A DNA stretch of 64,000 nucleotides, from contig NZ_AP029019.1 of NCBI RefSeq assembly GCF_037101375.1, forward strand, positions 2,895,001 through 2,959,000, written 5' to 3'. The notes below the pieces were generated by a model. It was not told where the DNA came from and did no database searches. It saw only the letters and a program-made list of their open reading frames with translations. A program made the position numbers and the translations under genes. Shown here piece by piece: positions 46,271 through 54,944 of this stretch (position 1 is the stretch's first letter; each line of letters starts with the position of its first letter). The stretch comes from Acidovorax sp. DW039 (lineage in GTDB: Bacteria; Pseudomonadota; Gammaproteobacteria; Burkholderiales; Burkholderiaceae_C).

Positions 46271-47125
46271 TCAGCCCAGCACCTCCCTGAGTGCCGCGTC
46301 GTACAACGTCGTCAGGCGGTCCATCACTTCCAGCAGGCGCTCGCTGGTGGTGGCCACGGCGGCCAGGCCCTGCGCGTCGGGGTTGCGGCGTATCGCAGGT
46401 TCAAAGAACAGCCATTGCGATTGCCCCAGCTCCAGCTCTGTACGAATGGCGGGGGTGGACACGGGAGCCGATGCCAACACCTGCAGTGCCTGCTTGAACT
46501 CCTGGGCGTCTGCGGTGATCTGCGCCTGGGCCTGGGCCTTTGCATCCATGCCTGCAGCCAGCATGAAATAGTTCTTGGCCATGCGCTGCGACAGCATGCG
46601 CTGGCGGCCCGCCATGTTCACCAGCTTGGCGCTGGGTGCACGGGCCAGTTTCTCCAGTGATTCGGTTGCAGTCTGTGCTGCGGCCATCATGCGGTCTGCC
46701 TGTTCCCCTACGGCAGCGGCTGCAGCCTTGGAAGGGGCCACCGCCGTCAGGGTGTTCAGAATGGCGTATTGCTTCTGGATTTCCTCCAGCTGGCGGTTCA
46801 GCTCGGCAGGCCATGCCCCGGCCTGCGATCCCTTGCCCAGGTCCGCAGCACCAGCCTGCGCCTGCTTGCGCACCTTGGCCAGAACGTCCTGCGCCACTTC
46901 AGGCATGACCTGCAAATGCTGCTGGCAATAGGCTTTGGCCATCCGTTGCGACAGCGCCCGAAAAGAACCCGACACATTGATCGCCGCCGAAAGGGCCATC
47001 TGTGCCTGCACCGTGACGGCCCAGCTGGGAAGCACAACCCCCGCAGTGACCCATTGCACCATGCGGCGACGTTGGCGAGACCAGGAAACTGCGGTGTGCG
47101 TGGAGTGTGTGTTGTGACATGCCAT
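46271..47125 (-). CDS. PilJ/NIT-like periplasmic protein (type IV pili methyl-accepting N-terminal domain)
   Basis: 284-residue protein with a twin-Arg-like signal region (SRQRRRMVQWVTAGVVLPSW, then TVQAQ) and two halves that each carry a PilJ-type motif: SAAINVSGSFRALSQRMAKA and LVNMAGRQRMLSQRMAKNYF. This RMxSQRMAK motif resembles the P-box of nitrate sensors (NarX/PilJ domain). There is no kinase or signalling domain, so it is a free periplasmic sensor or binding protein. ATG 47125 was chosen; an in-frame extension to 47188 adds a second hydrophobic run. It lies divergent from moaA, with an FNR-type box between, so a nitrate-related role is plausible but inferred. Confidence 0.75.
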   Translation of the reverse strand: MACHNTHSTHTAVSWSRQRRRMVQWVTAGVVLPSWAVTVQAQMALSAAINVSGSFRALSQRMAKAYCQQHLQVMPEVAQDVLAKVRKQAQAGAADLGKGSQAGAWPAELNRQLEEIQKQYAILNTLTAVAPSKAAAAAVGEQADRMMAAAQTATESLEKLARAPSAKLVNMAGRQRMLSQRMAKNYFMLAAGMDAKAQAQAQITADAQEFKQALQVLASAPVSTPAIRTELELGQSQWLFFEPAIRRNPDAQGLAAVATTSERLLEVMDRLTTLYDAALREVLG

Positions 47126-47300
47126 GGCCAGACTCAGCCTTTCGGGTAAACAGGTGAAAAGACAGGATGAAAGGCAAAAAACATTCATCCCAGATGCATA
47201 AATTGTGTAAACAAGGCGAACACCCGGCCTTGCGCCAGATCAATGCGCACATCGCAGCTGGCAGCGAAGATGACTCCGGAATGGATGCAGGCCTGAAACC

Positions 47301-47314
47301 TTGACGCGCATCAA
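47301..47314 (+). promoter_or_regulatory. FNR/Anr-type box upstream of moaA
   Basis: TTGACGCGCATCAA matches the FNR consensus TTGAT-N4-ATCAA at 9 of 10 positions. It lies 55 bases before the moaA start and about 176 bases before the divergent PilJ-like gene. Oxygen-dependent control of cofactor synthesis is the natural reading. Confidence 0.6.
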
Positions 47315-47368
47315 GACAATGAAGAACTTGCGGCGCGTCGGAAACAGGCCTTCGGGCACAATTCGGGC

Positions 47369-48505
47369 ATGGCTGAACGTGTCATTCCCCTGGTGGACCT
47401 GCGCCGCGCTGACTTGCCAGCCCAGGTTCCTTTGCATCCCTCACAGGCCACCGGTCTGCTGGTGGACACGCTGGGGCGCCCGCTGCGTGACCTGCGCATC
47501 AGCGTGACGGACCGCTGCAACTTCCGCTGCAACTACTGCATGCCCAAGGAAGTTTTTGACAAGGACTACCCCTACCTTCCACACAGCGCGCTGCTGAGCT
47601 TTGAGGAAATCACCCGCCTGGCCAGCCTGTTCCTTGCCCACGGCGTGCGAAAAATCCGCCTGACCGGCGGCGAGCCCCTGCTGCGCAAAAACGTGGAGGC
47701 GTTGATCACCCAGCTGGCCCAGTTGCGCACGGTGGACGGCAAGCCCCCGGACCTCACACTGACGACCAACGGATCGCTGCTGGCGCGCAAGGCACGCGCT
47801 CTGAAGGAAGCGGGCCTGAACCGGGTGACGGTGAGCCTGGACGGACTGGACGACGCGGTGTTCCGCCGCATGAACGACGTGGACTTTCCGGTGGCAGACG
47901 TGCTGGAAGGCATTGAGGCCGCGCACGCTGCAGGCCTGTCGCACATCAAGGTCAACATGGTGGTCAAGCGCGGCACCAACGACCACGAAATCCTGCCCAT
48001 GGCCCGGCATTTTCGTGGCACGGGCACGACCCTGCGGTTCATCGAGTACATGGACGTAGGCGCAACCAACGGCTGGCGCATGGACGAAGTCCTGCCCTCG
48101 GTTGAACTCATCCAACGCCTGCAAGCCGAACTGCCCCTGATCCCCCTGGCCCCCAGCAGCGCAGGAGAAACCGCGGAACGCTGGGGCTATGCCGATGCGG
48201 CAGGCCAGCATGACCCGGCGCTGGGCGAGGTGGGCGTCATCAGCAGCGTGACCCAGGCTTTCTGCCGCGACTGCAATCGCGCCCGCCTCTCCACCGAAGG
48301 CAAGCTCTACTTGTGCCTGTTCGCGTCACAGGGCTACGACCTGCGCAGCCTGCTGCGCGGCGGTGCCAACGACGCAGAGATTGCCGCAGCACTTGCCCCC
48401 ATCTGGCAGCAGCGCAAGGACCGCTACTCTGAGCTGCGTGGCACCCTGCCGCCTGAAATGTCATCGGGTGGTCGGCGTGTGGAAATGAGCTACATCGGTG
48501 GATGA
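47369..48505 (+). CDS. moaA: GTP 3',8-cyclase (molybdenum cofactor synthesis)
   Basis: Radical-SAM enzyme that starts molybdopterin synthesis from GTP with MoaC. The 378-residue protein has the N-terminal cluster motif [20 protein letters not shown] (CxxxCxxC), the SAM/GTP region [18 protein letters not shown] and [20 protein letters not shown]. The C-terminal cluster ligands lie in [20 protein letters not shown], and the protein ends with the essential GG dipeptide (MSYIGG). It starts with ATG 47369 behind an FNR-type box. mobA follows. Confidence 0.97.
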   Translation: MAERVIPLVDLRRADLPAQVPLHPSQATGLLVDTLGRPLRDLRISVTDRCNFRCNYCMPKEVFDKDYPYLPHSALLSFEEITRLASLFLAHGVRKIRLTGGEPLLRKNVEALITQLAQLRTVDGKPPDLTLTTNGSLLARKARALKEAGLNRVTVSLDGLDDAVFRRMNDVDFPVADVLEGIEAAHAAGLSHIKVNMVVKRGTNDHEILPMARHFRGTGTTLRFIEYMDVGATNGWRMDEVLPSVELIQRLQAELPLIPLAPSSAGETAERWGYADAAGQHDPALGEVGVISSVTQAFCRDCNRARLSTEGKLYLCLFASQGYDLRSLLRGGANDAEIAAALAPIWQQRKDRYSELRGTLPPEMSSGGRRVEMSYIGG

Positions 48506-48569
48506 TGCGCCCGATCCGTGGGCACCGCCCGCCCAGTTTTCTTTTGAAGATTTAAAAAGCACTCCCTGC

Positions 48570-49196
48570 ATGATTGATACCCAAGACATCACCGGCCTGG
48601 TTCTCGCCGGAGGCCGTGGCTCCCGCATGGGGGGCGTGGACAAAGGCCTGCAGACCTTTCGGGGCTTGCCACTGGCTTTGCACACGCTGATGCGGCTGCA
48701 ACTGCAGGTGGGCGCGACGCTGATCAATGCCAACCGCAATCTGGCTGCATATGAATCGTTTGGCGCCCCGGTGTGGCCAGATGCCACCAGCGATTACGCA
48801 GGCCCGCTGGCGGGCTTTCTGACCGGGCTGGAACGTTGCGAGACGCCGTGGCTGCTGACGGTGCCCTGTGATACCCCGCTATTCCCACTGGACCTGGCCA
48901 CCCGCATGGCGCAGGCGGCAGACGAGCAGCAGGCCGACATTGCCATGGCCGCAGCGCCAGAAGACGATGGCAGCGGCCACACCACGGTACGCACACAGCC
49001 CGTGTTCTGCCTGCTGCGGGTGAATCTGCTGGATAGTCTGGTGCGCTTTACCCAGGCCGGTGGGCGCAAGATTGATGCATGGACGGCCCAGCACCATTGC
49101 GTGACCGTGCCGTTCGATCAGCCCGGCGACGACCCCAAGGCGTTTTTCAATGCCAACACCCTGGCCGAGCTGCAGGCGCTGGAAAAGGACGCCTGA
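48570..49196 (+). CDS. mobA: Molybdenum cofactor guanylyltransferase
   Basis: Links GMP to molybdopterin to form MGD for enzymes such as nitrate reductase. The 208-residue protein begins [20 protein letters not shown] with the nucleotide-binding LAGGxGxRMGG motif, then [31 protein letters not shown] and a [17 protein letters not shown] segment. ATG 48570 was preferred because it places the GTP motif at residue 12 as usual; a GTG at 48498 overlapping the moaA stop is also possible. moeA follows after 55 bases. Confidence 0.93.
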   Translation: MIDTQDITGLVLAGGRGSRMGGVDKGLQTFRGLPLALHTLMRLQLQVGATLINANRNLAAYESFGAPVWPDATSDYAGPLAGFLTGLERCETPWLLTVPCDTPLFPLDLATRMAQAADEQQADIAMAAAPEDDGSGHTTVRTQPVFCLLRVNLLDSLVRFTQAGGRKIDAWTAQHHCVTVPFDQPGDDPKAFFNANTLAELQALEKDA

Positions 49197-49251
49197 CCCC
49201 GCCCCGCCCCACCTCCAGAGCCCTACGCACTGACTGCATTCCTGCATTTCC

Positions 49252-50601
49252 ATGAAAACCATTGCCCAGATTGCCGCTGAACTGGAAGGCTATGACCCCC
49301 AGGCTTTGCATGCCGATCAAGTCAACGCCTTCTTGCACAAGCTGGTTCAGCCGGTGGCTGAAGCCGAGGAAGTGGGCGTTTTTGAAGCCCTGGGCCGGGT
49401 GCTGGCGCAAGATGTGATCTCCCCCATCAGCGTGCCCCCACACGACAACTCGGCCATGGATGGCTATGCGTTTGCGGGCAGCCAGCTGGTGGCGGGCCAG
49501 CCGCTCACGCTGCGCAGCGTGGGCACTGCGCTGGCAGGCAAGGCGTGGGTGGGCAGCCTGCAACCCGGTGAGTGCGTGAAGATCATGACCGGAGCCATCA
49601 TGCCCACCGGTCTGGACACCGTGGTCCCCCAGGAGTTCACCACCGCACAGGGTGACCAGATCACCATCGCCCCTGACATATTGCGCCTGGGCGACAACCG
49701 CCGCTTCAAGGGCGAAGACCTGATGGAAGGCAGCGTGGCACTGGCCCGTGGGGAGCTGCTGACCCCAGCGGCCCTCGGCCTCATCGCCAGCCTGGGCCTC
49801 AAAACGGTGCGCGTATCACGCCGCTTGCGGGTGGCCTATTTTTCTACCGGTGACGAAATCCTGAGCCTGGGCGAGCCCCCGCGCGAAGGCGCGGTGTACG
49901 ACAGCAACCGCTACACCGTGTTTGGCCTGCTCACCCGGCTAGGAGTGGAGGTGATCGACATGGGCGTGGTGCGCGACGACCCTGCCCTGTTGGAAACCGC
50001 CTTCACCACCGCAGCGCAATGCGCCGACGCCATCATCACCAGCGGCGGGGTGAGTGTGGGCGAAGCAGACCACACCCGCGCGATGATGAAAAAGCTGGGC
50101 GACGTGGCCTTCTGGCGCATCGCCATGCGGCCCGGTCGCCCCATGGCGGTGGGGCAGATTGCTGCAGCGCCAGCGCAGGCAAAAACGGCCTCCAGCGCTG
50201 ATAAATCAAGCGCAGGCAGCTATCAAAATGATAACAACCAAACCGCGGAAGCCATCCTGTTCGGCTTGCCTGGAAACCCGGTGGCGGTGATGGTGACCTT
50301 CCTGGCCTTTGTGCGCCCCGCCCTGCTGCGCATGATGGGCAGCACACGCCCGGCCCCACCGCTGCTGCGGGCCGCCAGTACCGAAGCCATGCGCAAAAAG
50401 CCGGGACGCACCGAATACCAGCGTGGCACCGTCACCACCGCGGCAGATGGCAGCCTGCAGGTTCGCACCACCGGCAACCAGGGCTCGGGCGTGCTCAGCT
50501 CCATGGTGCAGGCCAATGGTCTGATCGTGTTGCACCACCACCAGGGCAATGTGGCCGCGGGGGATACGGTGGACGTGATGCTTTTTGATGGCGTGATCTA
50601 G
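49252..50601 (+). CDS. moeA: Molybdopterin molybdenumtransferase, with repeat-derived insert
   Basis: Inserts molybdate into molybdopterin-AMP. The 449-residue protein has NSAMDGYAFAGSQLVAGQPL, KIMTGAIMPTGLDTVVPQEF, SYGDEI-like FSTGDEILSLGEPPREGAVY, the SGGVSVGEADHTRAMMKKLG loop, and AEAILFGLPGNPVAVMVTFL near the C-terminus, so all key MoeA motifs are intact. Between the VGQIAAAP segment and this last motif is an insert (TASSADKSSAGSYQNDNN) that coincides exactly with a copy of the dispersed repeat (50188-50235). Other MoeA proteins I know are shorter here. The third gene of the moa-mob-moe group. Confidence 0.95.
   Translation: MKTIAQIAAELEGYDPQALHADQVNAFLHKLVQPVAEAEEVGVFEALGRVLAQDVISPISVPPHDNSAMDGYAFAGSQLVAGQPLTLRSVGTALAGKAWVGSLQPGECVKIMTGAIMPTGLDTVVPQEFTTAQGDQITIAPDILRLGDNRRFKGEDLMEGSVALARGELLTPAALGLIASLGLKTVRVSRRLRVAYFSTGDEILSLGEPPREGAVYDSNRYTVFGLLTRLGVEVIDMGVVRDDPALLETAFTTAAQCADAIITSGGVSVGEADHTRAMMKKLGDVAFWRIAMRPGRPMAVGQIAAAPAQAKTASSADKSSAGSYQNDNNQTAEAILFGLPGNPVAVMVTFLAFVRPALLRMMGSTRPAPPLLRAASTEAMRKKPGRTEYQRGTVTTAADGSLQVRTTGNQGSGVLSSMVQANGLIVLHHHQGNVAAGDTVDVMLFDGVI
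50188..50235 (+). repeat. Dispersed repeat, copy R7 inside moeA
   Basis: GCCTCCAGCGCTGATAAATC then AAGCGCAGGCAGCTATCAAA, almost the same as R6 (GCCTCTAGTGCTTATCCATC, AAGCGCAAGTAGCTATCAAA). It is in frame with moeA and has no stop codon in that frame. Confidence 0.85.
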
Positions 50602-50714
50602 ACCCGCCAACGGCCCTTAGGTTTCTTGTTCCGTCTTGTCGTGAGGCGGCATCCGACACCGCACAGTGTCGTTCAGCGGTATGAATAAGAGATTCGCCTC
50701 ATCAAGGAAGCCTC

Positions 50715-51041
50715 ATGCCCTATACATCGCAGCACCTCGCAGAGCCACCCACACGCGAAGCGGTAGACGCCTTGCAGGGAACGGCCGTCATTGAATTTGG
50801 CACGCCTTGGTGTCCGCACTGCCTGCGGGCCCAGCCGTTCATCGAGCAGGCCTTGCTGCGCCTGCCCCAAATGCAGCACATCAAAGTGGAAGACGGGCCC
50901 GGCAAAAGGCTGGGGCGCAGCTTTAAGGTCAAGCTGTGGCCCACGCTGGTGGTGCTGAAGGATGGGCTGGAGATAGCCCGCGTGGTGCGCCCCACCACGC
51001 AGGCTGAGGTCGACGAGGCTCTAGCAAGTCTGGCGGGATAG
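50715..51041 (+). CDS. Thioredoxin-family protein
   Basis: 108-residue small thioredoxin-fold protein with redox motif WCPHC in VIEFGTPWCPHCLRAQPFIE, then LGRSFKVKLWPTLVVLKDGL, the cis-Pro segment. The active-site residues CPHC differ from the CGPC of thioredoxin and from the CPHC of DsbA only in context, so the redox potential may be closer to DsbA-type. No signal peptide is seen, so it is cytoplasmic. SD AAGGAAG precedes ATG 50715. It stands alone after moeA. Confidence 0.87.
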   Translation: MPYTSQHLAEPPTREAVDALQGTAVIEFGTPWCPHCLRAQPFIEQALLRLPQMQHIKVEDGPGKRLGRSFKVKLWPTLVVLKDGLEIARVVRPTTQAEVDEALASLAG

Positions 51042-51095
51042 ACGTCGCGAACGACAGCTCCCGCCAGCTTCAAGAATTGCGCAGCGGACCCGCCA

Positions 51096-51824
51096 TCAGC
51101 GCATCTGCACCGAGCCAGACACGCTGATCTGCACCTGTTCACGTCCAGGCTGCACAGGCACGGGCGCTGCCGCAAAGGAAGCCATCTTCTCGCGCATGGG
51201 TGCAGCGCCCATCAGCGTGACCGTGCTCATGCCGGAGCCCGAGACACTCACTTCCCGCAACCCATAGCCGCCAAAGCCAAAGGCTTGGGTCAGCTCGGCA
51301 GCGCGCACCTTGAACTGCTCAATCGCCTGCACCTGGGCCTCGCTTTCAGCTTTGGCCCTGGCCTCGCGCGACAGGGCAAAAGTCACATCGCTGACCGCCA
51401 TGGACGAAAGCTTTCCCGCCATCGCGGTGATGCGGGCAAAGTCCCTCCCCTGTAGACGCAACTCGGCCTGACCATGCCAACCCATCACCTTCTCGTCTTT
51501 GCCATAGCGGGGCGACAGGCTGAAATTGCCGGTAGACACATCCATCTGCCCTGGCTGGGCAGATGCCTTGGCCTCTGCCAGAGCGGCATCCAGAATCTGC
51601 TTGAGCTGGGTCTGTGCCGCAGCCAGTGTGTTGGCATCCTTGGTCGCCGTCAGGGTGATGACCAGCAAGTCCTGCTGCACTTCCACCATGCCTGTGGCAG
51701 ACAACTGCATCACATTGCGCGGCTCGGCCGCCACCGATACCGGTGCAACGGCTGATTGCGCAAAAGCGGCATTACCGCCCGCCAAAAAAGCGCAGGCAGC
51801 TACCAAATAAATAGCATTTTTCAT
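51096..51824 (-). CDS. SIMPL-domain (DUF541) periplasmic protein
   Basis: 242-residue secreted protein of the SIMPL/DUF541 family, found in many Gram-negatives, with roles in oxidative-stress tolerance reported for some members. A signal peptide (MKNAIYLVAACAFLAGGNAA then FAQ) precedes the mature domain (VMQLSATGMVEVQQDLLVIT, LTATKDANTLAAAQTQLKQI). The core of the signal peptide, residues 4 to 17, is encoded by a copy of the dispersed repeat (51776-51815). The C-terminal half shows FGFGGYGLREVSVSGSGMST and ends VQISVSGSVQMR. The gene faces the ompR-like promoter region. Confidence 0.85.
   Translation of the reverse strand: MKNAIYLVAACAFLAGGNAAFAQSAVAPVSVAAEPRNVMQLSATGMVEVQQDLLVITLTATKDANTLAAAQTQLKQILDAALAEAKASAQPGQMDVSTGNFSLSPRYGKDEKVMGWHGQAELRLQGRDFARITAMAGKLSSMAVSDVTFALSREARAKAESEAQVQAIEQFKVRAAELTQAFGFGGYGLREVSVSGSGMSTVTLMGAAPMREKMASFAAAPVPVQPGREQVQISVSGSVQMR
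51776..51815 (+). repeat. Dispersed repeat, copy R8 within the signal-peptide region of the SIMPL gene
   Basis: CGCCCGCCAAAAAAGCGCAG then GCAGCTACCAAATAAATAGC. Aligns with R4 in reverse (CGCCCGCCAATAATGCGCAG, then GAAGCTATTAAATCAATAGC). It covers codons 4-17 of the minus-strand gene. Confidence 0.8.
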
Positions 51825-51959
51825 CCATCAGTTCCTTTGAATTGGGCAAGACTCCACAGTCAGGCACCCTTCCCAACCATTCATATCCGACCCATACAGT
51901 GCAGTGTGTAGGCGCTGGCCGCAAAGCCGAGTCGGACAAGGCAGACTGTTGGGCAAAAC

Positions 51960-52035
51960 TTGTAACAGTTGGTCAAACCCGAGGGCAAAACACGAACTTT
52001 GGCGTCCAACTTGGTCAGAATCCGCTCTGTTACAA
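51960..52035 (+). promoter_or_regulatory. Inverted repeat in the ompR promoter region
   Basis: TTGTAACAG (51960-51968) and CTGTTACAA (52027-52035) form a 9-base perfect inverted repeat separated by 58 bases, ending 18 bases before the ompR start. TGTAAC/GTTACA cores are typical of OmpR- and RstA-type response regulator sites, so autoregulation is possible. Confidence 0.4.
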
Positions 52036-52052
52036 ATTGGACTGAGATCAAT

Positions 52053-52784
52053 ATGGCCACAACACCCAACCGTACCGACAAAGTTCTTGTGGTGGATGAC
52101 GACGCCCGCATCCGCGACTTGCTGCGCCGCTATCTGACCCAGGAAGGCTTCGAAGTCATGGTGGCGGAAGACGGCAAAGCCCTCAACCGGCTGCTGCTGC
52201 GCGAAACTGTGGACATCATCGTGCTGGACCTGATGATGCCCGGCGAAGATGGCCTGTCGATCTGCCGCCGCCTGCGCGCTGCCAATGACCGCACTCCCAT
52301 CATCATGCTCACCGCCAAGGGTGAGGATGTAGACCGCATCGTGGGCCTGGAAGTAGGTGCCGACGACTACCTGGGCAAGCCTTTCAATCCCCGAGAACTC
52401 CTGGCCCGTATCCACGCCGTGCTGCGCCGCCGCCCAGCCCAAGAGGCGCCCGGCGCACCCTCCGGCGACAACGAAGTGGTCACCTTCGGCCCCTTCACCT
52501 TTGACCTGGGTACCCGCGCCCTGCAGCGCAACGGTGAAGAGTTGCCTTTGACCACCGGCGAATTCGCTATGCTCAAGGCTCTGGTGCGCCACCCGCGCCA
52601 GCCGCTGTCGCGTGAGAAGCTGGCCCTGCTGGCGCGTGGCCGCGAATTCGAGCCCTTTGACCGCAGCCTGGATGTCCAGGTTTCGCGCCTGCGCAAGCTG
52701 GTAGAAGTGGACGCAGCAGCGCCCCGCTACATCCAGACCGTGTGGGGTGTGGGCTATGTGTTTGTACCGGACGGAACGAGCTAA
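52053..52784 (+). CDS. ompR: OmpR-family response regulator
   Basis: 243-residue two-component regulator. The receiver (KVLVVDDDARIRDLLRRYLT, Asp in IIVLDLMMPGEDGLSICRRL, Lys in LGKPFNPRELLARI) is followed by a linker and a winged-helix DNA-binding domain (RNGEELPLTTGEFAMLKALV, SREKLALLARGREFEPFDRS, RSLDVQVSRLRKLVE, IQTVWGVGYVFVPDG). The close similarity to E. coli OmpR (including ARGREFEPFDRSLDVQ) supports the name. ATG 52053 was chosen because upstream frames lack homology. The envZ-like kinase follows after 6 bases. Confidence 0.92.
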   Translation: MATTPNRTDKVLVVDDDARIRDLLRRYLTQEGFEVMVAEDGKALNRLLLRETVDIIVLDLMMPGEDGLSICRRLRAANDRTPIIMLTAKGEDVDRIVGLEVGADDYLGKPFNPRELLARIHAVLRRRPAQEAPGAPSGDNEVVTFGPFTFDLGTRALQRNGEELPLTTGEFAMLKALVRHPRQPLSREKLALLARGREFEPFDRSLDVQVSRLRKLVEVDAAAPRYIQTVWGVGYVFVPDGTS

Positions 52785-52790
52785 TTCACA

Positions 52791-54320
52791 ATGAACAAGC
52801 CTGACGGCAATACCCGGCCACGCAGGCGCACATCGGAAGGATCGCCAGCAGACGCCACCAGCCCCGCACCGCTGGAGTCGTCTCTGCGCATTTCCCGCGA
52901 GCAACGTGCCCGCGTGGGTCTGAACCTCTTCTGGCGCACCTTCTTCTTGCTGGCTCTGCTGCTGGTGGGCAGCATTCTGGCGTGGCTGCAGACGCTGCGG
53001 GCGCTTGAGTTCGAGCCCCGCACCCTGCAGACTGCGCAGCAGATCGCCTCGCTGGTCAATCTCAGCCGCGCGGCGCTGGTGCACTCCGACGCCATCGCTC
53101 GGGTCTCTCTGATCAAAACGATGGCCGACCAGGAAGGCGTGCGCATCCTGCCCCGCGAGCCCAATGACAAGTACACCCTGCTGGATGGCAGTGCGCTGGG
53201 GAATCGCCTCACGGAAGAACTCACCACACGGCTTGGCCCAGACACCATCGTGGCGCAGAACGTGAACGGCGAAAACGGGCTGTGGGTGGGCTTCAACATC
53301 AACGGAGACCCCAACTGGCTGTTGATGGACCGCTCCCGCTTCAGTCCTGCGGGAGGGCGCACTTGGCTCATCTGGCTGATTACGGCGGGGGCGTTGTCTC
53401 TAGCCGGTGCAGCAGCTATTGCCCGCCTGATCAATCGGCCGCTCAAGCAGCTCTCCTATGCCGCCAATCGCGTGCGCGATGGGGACTTTGCAGCCAGCCA
53501 TCTGGATGAAGAGGTGGTCACCAGCGAGATCCGCGAGGTCAATATTGGCTTCAACCGCATGGCACAAAAGCTTGCCAAGCTCGAGCAAGACCGGGCTGTG
53601 ATGCTGGCGGGTATCTCACACGACCTGCGCACACCCCTGGCACGCCTGCGGCTCGAAACCGAAATGAGCGTGACCGATGACATCGCCCGCGAACACATGG
53701 TGGCCGATATTGTTCAGCTGGACGCCACCATCGACAAGTTTCTGGACTACGCGCGCCCTGACCACGTCACCCTCACACCCGTGAACCTGCACGCCGTGGT
53801 GTCGTCCTGCGTGTATGCCGTACAGGACCATCGGGAACTACAGATCACGATGCAGGTGCCCGAAGACCTGAACGTGCTGGCGGATGAGGTGGAACTGGCG
53901 CGGGTGATCTCCAACCTGCTGGAGAACGCACGCCGCTATGGCAAGAATCCGGTGACAGGCGTGACCAGCGTGGACATTGCAGCCAAGGGGCGGGAGAGCT
54001 GGGTTTTACTCAAGCTGCGCGACCATGGCGAAGGGGTACCGCCCGAGCAACTGTCCAATCTCACCAAGCCCTTCTTCCGTGGCGACTCCGCCCGCACGGC
54101 AGCCGCGGGTGCTGGACTGGGACTGTCGATTGTTGACAAGACCGTTCAGCGCATGGGCGGCATTTTTGCGTTGGCCAACTCCAGTACAGGTGGGTTGGTT
54201 GCACATATCCAGTTGCAGCGCGCCACTGAGCTACCTGCGGGGGTAGACCCCAAGCAGCGCCTCCAGCGCCCAGCGGTCAAACGGCATTTGCCACGAAAGC
54301 GCGCTCAAGAGCAGGCCTGA
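52791..54320 (+). CDS. envZ: EnvZ-like sensor histidine kinase
   Basis: 509-residue membrane kinase, partner of OmpR. Two transmembrane helices (LNLFWRTFFLLALLLVGSIL near residue 45 and LIWLITAGALSLAGAAAIAR near 195) flank a periplasmic sensor of about 130 residues. A HAMP segment (LINRPLKQLSYAANRVRDGD) follows, then the dimerisation/phosphoacceptor domain with His in MLAGISHDLRTPLARLRLET, and the ATPase with NLLENARRYGKNPV (N-box), KLRDHGEGVPPEQLSNLTKP (G1) and AAGAGLGLSIVDKTVQRMGG (G2). It probably responds to osmolarity or envelope conditions, but the signal is not established here. Confidence 0.93.
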   Translation: MNKPDGNTRPRRRTSEGSPADATSPAPLESSLRISREQRARVGLNLFWRTFFLLALLLVGSILAWLQTLRALEFEPRTLQTAQQIASLVNLSRAALVHSDAIARVSLIKTMADQEGVRILPREPNDKYTLLDGSALGNRLTEELTTRLGPDTIVAQNVNGENGLWVGFNINGDPNWLLMDRSRFSPAGGRTWLIWLITAGALSLAGAAAIARLINRPLKQLSYAANRVRDGDFAASHLDEEVVTSEIREVNIGFNRMAQKLAKLEQDRAVMLAGISHDLRTPLARLRLETEMSVTDDIAREHMVADIVQLDATIDKFLDYARPDHVTLTPVNLHAVVSSCVYAVQDHRELQITMQVPEDLNVLADEVELARVISNLLENARRYGKNPVTGVTSVDIAAKGRESWVLLKLRDHGEGVPPEQLSNLTKPFFRGDSARTAAAGAGLGLSIVDKTVQRMGGIFALANSSTGGLVAHIQLQRATELPAGVDPKQRLQRPAVKRHLPRKRAQEQA

Positions 54321-54368
54321 ACCGATCCATCCTCTGTGCTCCCTCGGGGCCAGGGGACGAAGAGATGT

Positions 54369-54848
54369 TCAGGGCCGGTAAATGAGCGCAGCCGCCCGCG
54401 CCTCCATGGCCAGCTGCTGCCCCACCGGCCCGAGGCGCTCTGCTGTTTTGGCTTTGACGTTCACCCGGTCCACCTCAATACCCAGTGCCTGTGCAATGCA
54501 GGTGCGCATGGCGGGGATATGGGTAGCGAGGCGGGGAGCCTGGGCCACCACCGTGCTGTCAACATTACCAATTTCAAAACCGGCAGCGCGCACCCGGCGG
54601 GCCGCCTCGGTCAGCAAGACGGCTGAATCTGCACCGCGGAATTTCGCATCGGTGTCAGGAAAATGGGTTCCGATATCGCCTAACGCAGCGGCTCCCAGGA
54701 TGGCGTCGGTGATGGCATGCAGCAATACATCTGCGTCTGAATGCCCCAGCAGCCCCATGGCGTGAGGAATCGTCACACCACCAATCACCAAAGGACGCCC
54801 AGGCACCAAAGCGTGCACATCCCAGCCTTCGCCAATCCTGAAATTCAT
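54369..54848 (-). CDS. ispF: 2-C-methyl-D-erythritol 2,4-cyclodiphosphate synthase
   Basis: Fifth enzyme of the MEP isoprenoid pathway. The 159-residue protein shows the family signature: [20 protein letters not shown] with the zinc-binding Asp/His, [20 protein letters not shown] with the second metal-binding His, and [20 protein letters not shown], then [20 protein letters not shown]. Length is standard. It lies downstream of ispD on the same strand with a 96-base gap. Confidence 0.95.
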   Translation of the reverse strand: MNFRIGEGWDVHALVPGRPLVIGGVTIPHAMGLLGHSDADVLLHAITDAILGAAALGDIGTHFPDTDAKFRGADSAVLLTEAARRVRAAGFEIGNVDSTVVAQAPRLATHIPAMRTCIAQALGIEVDRVNVKAKTAERLGPVGQQLAMEARAAALIYRP

Positions 54849-54944
54849 TGATCCACTTCCTGCCCTTAGGGCCTCAACGCGCGTGTTCTACGCTTGAAAA
54901 TCTTACCGCTCACCTGCGGCGACCCACCGCCTACCACGTCGCAA

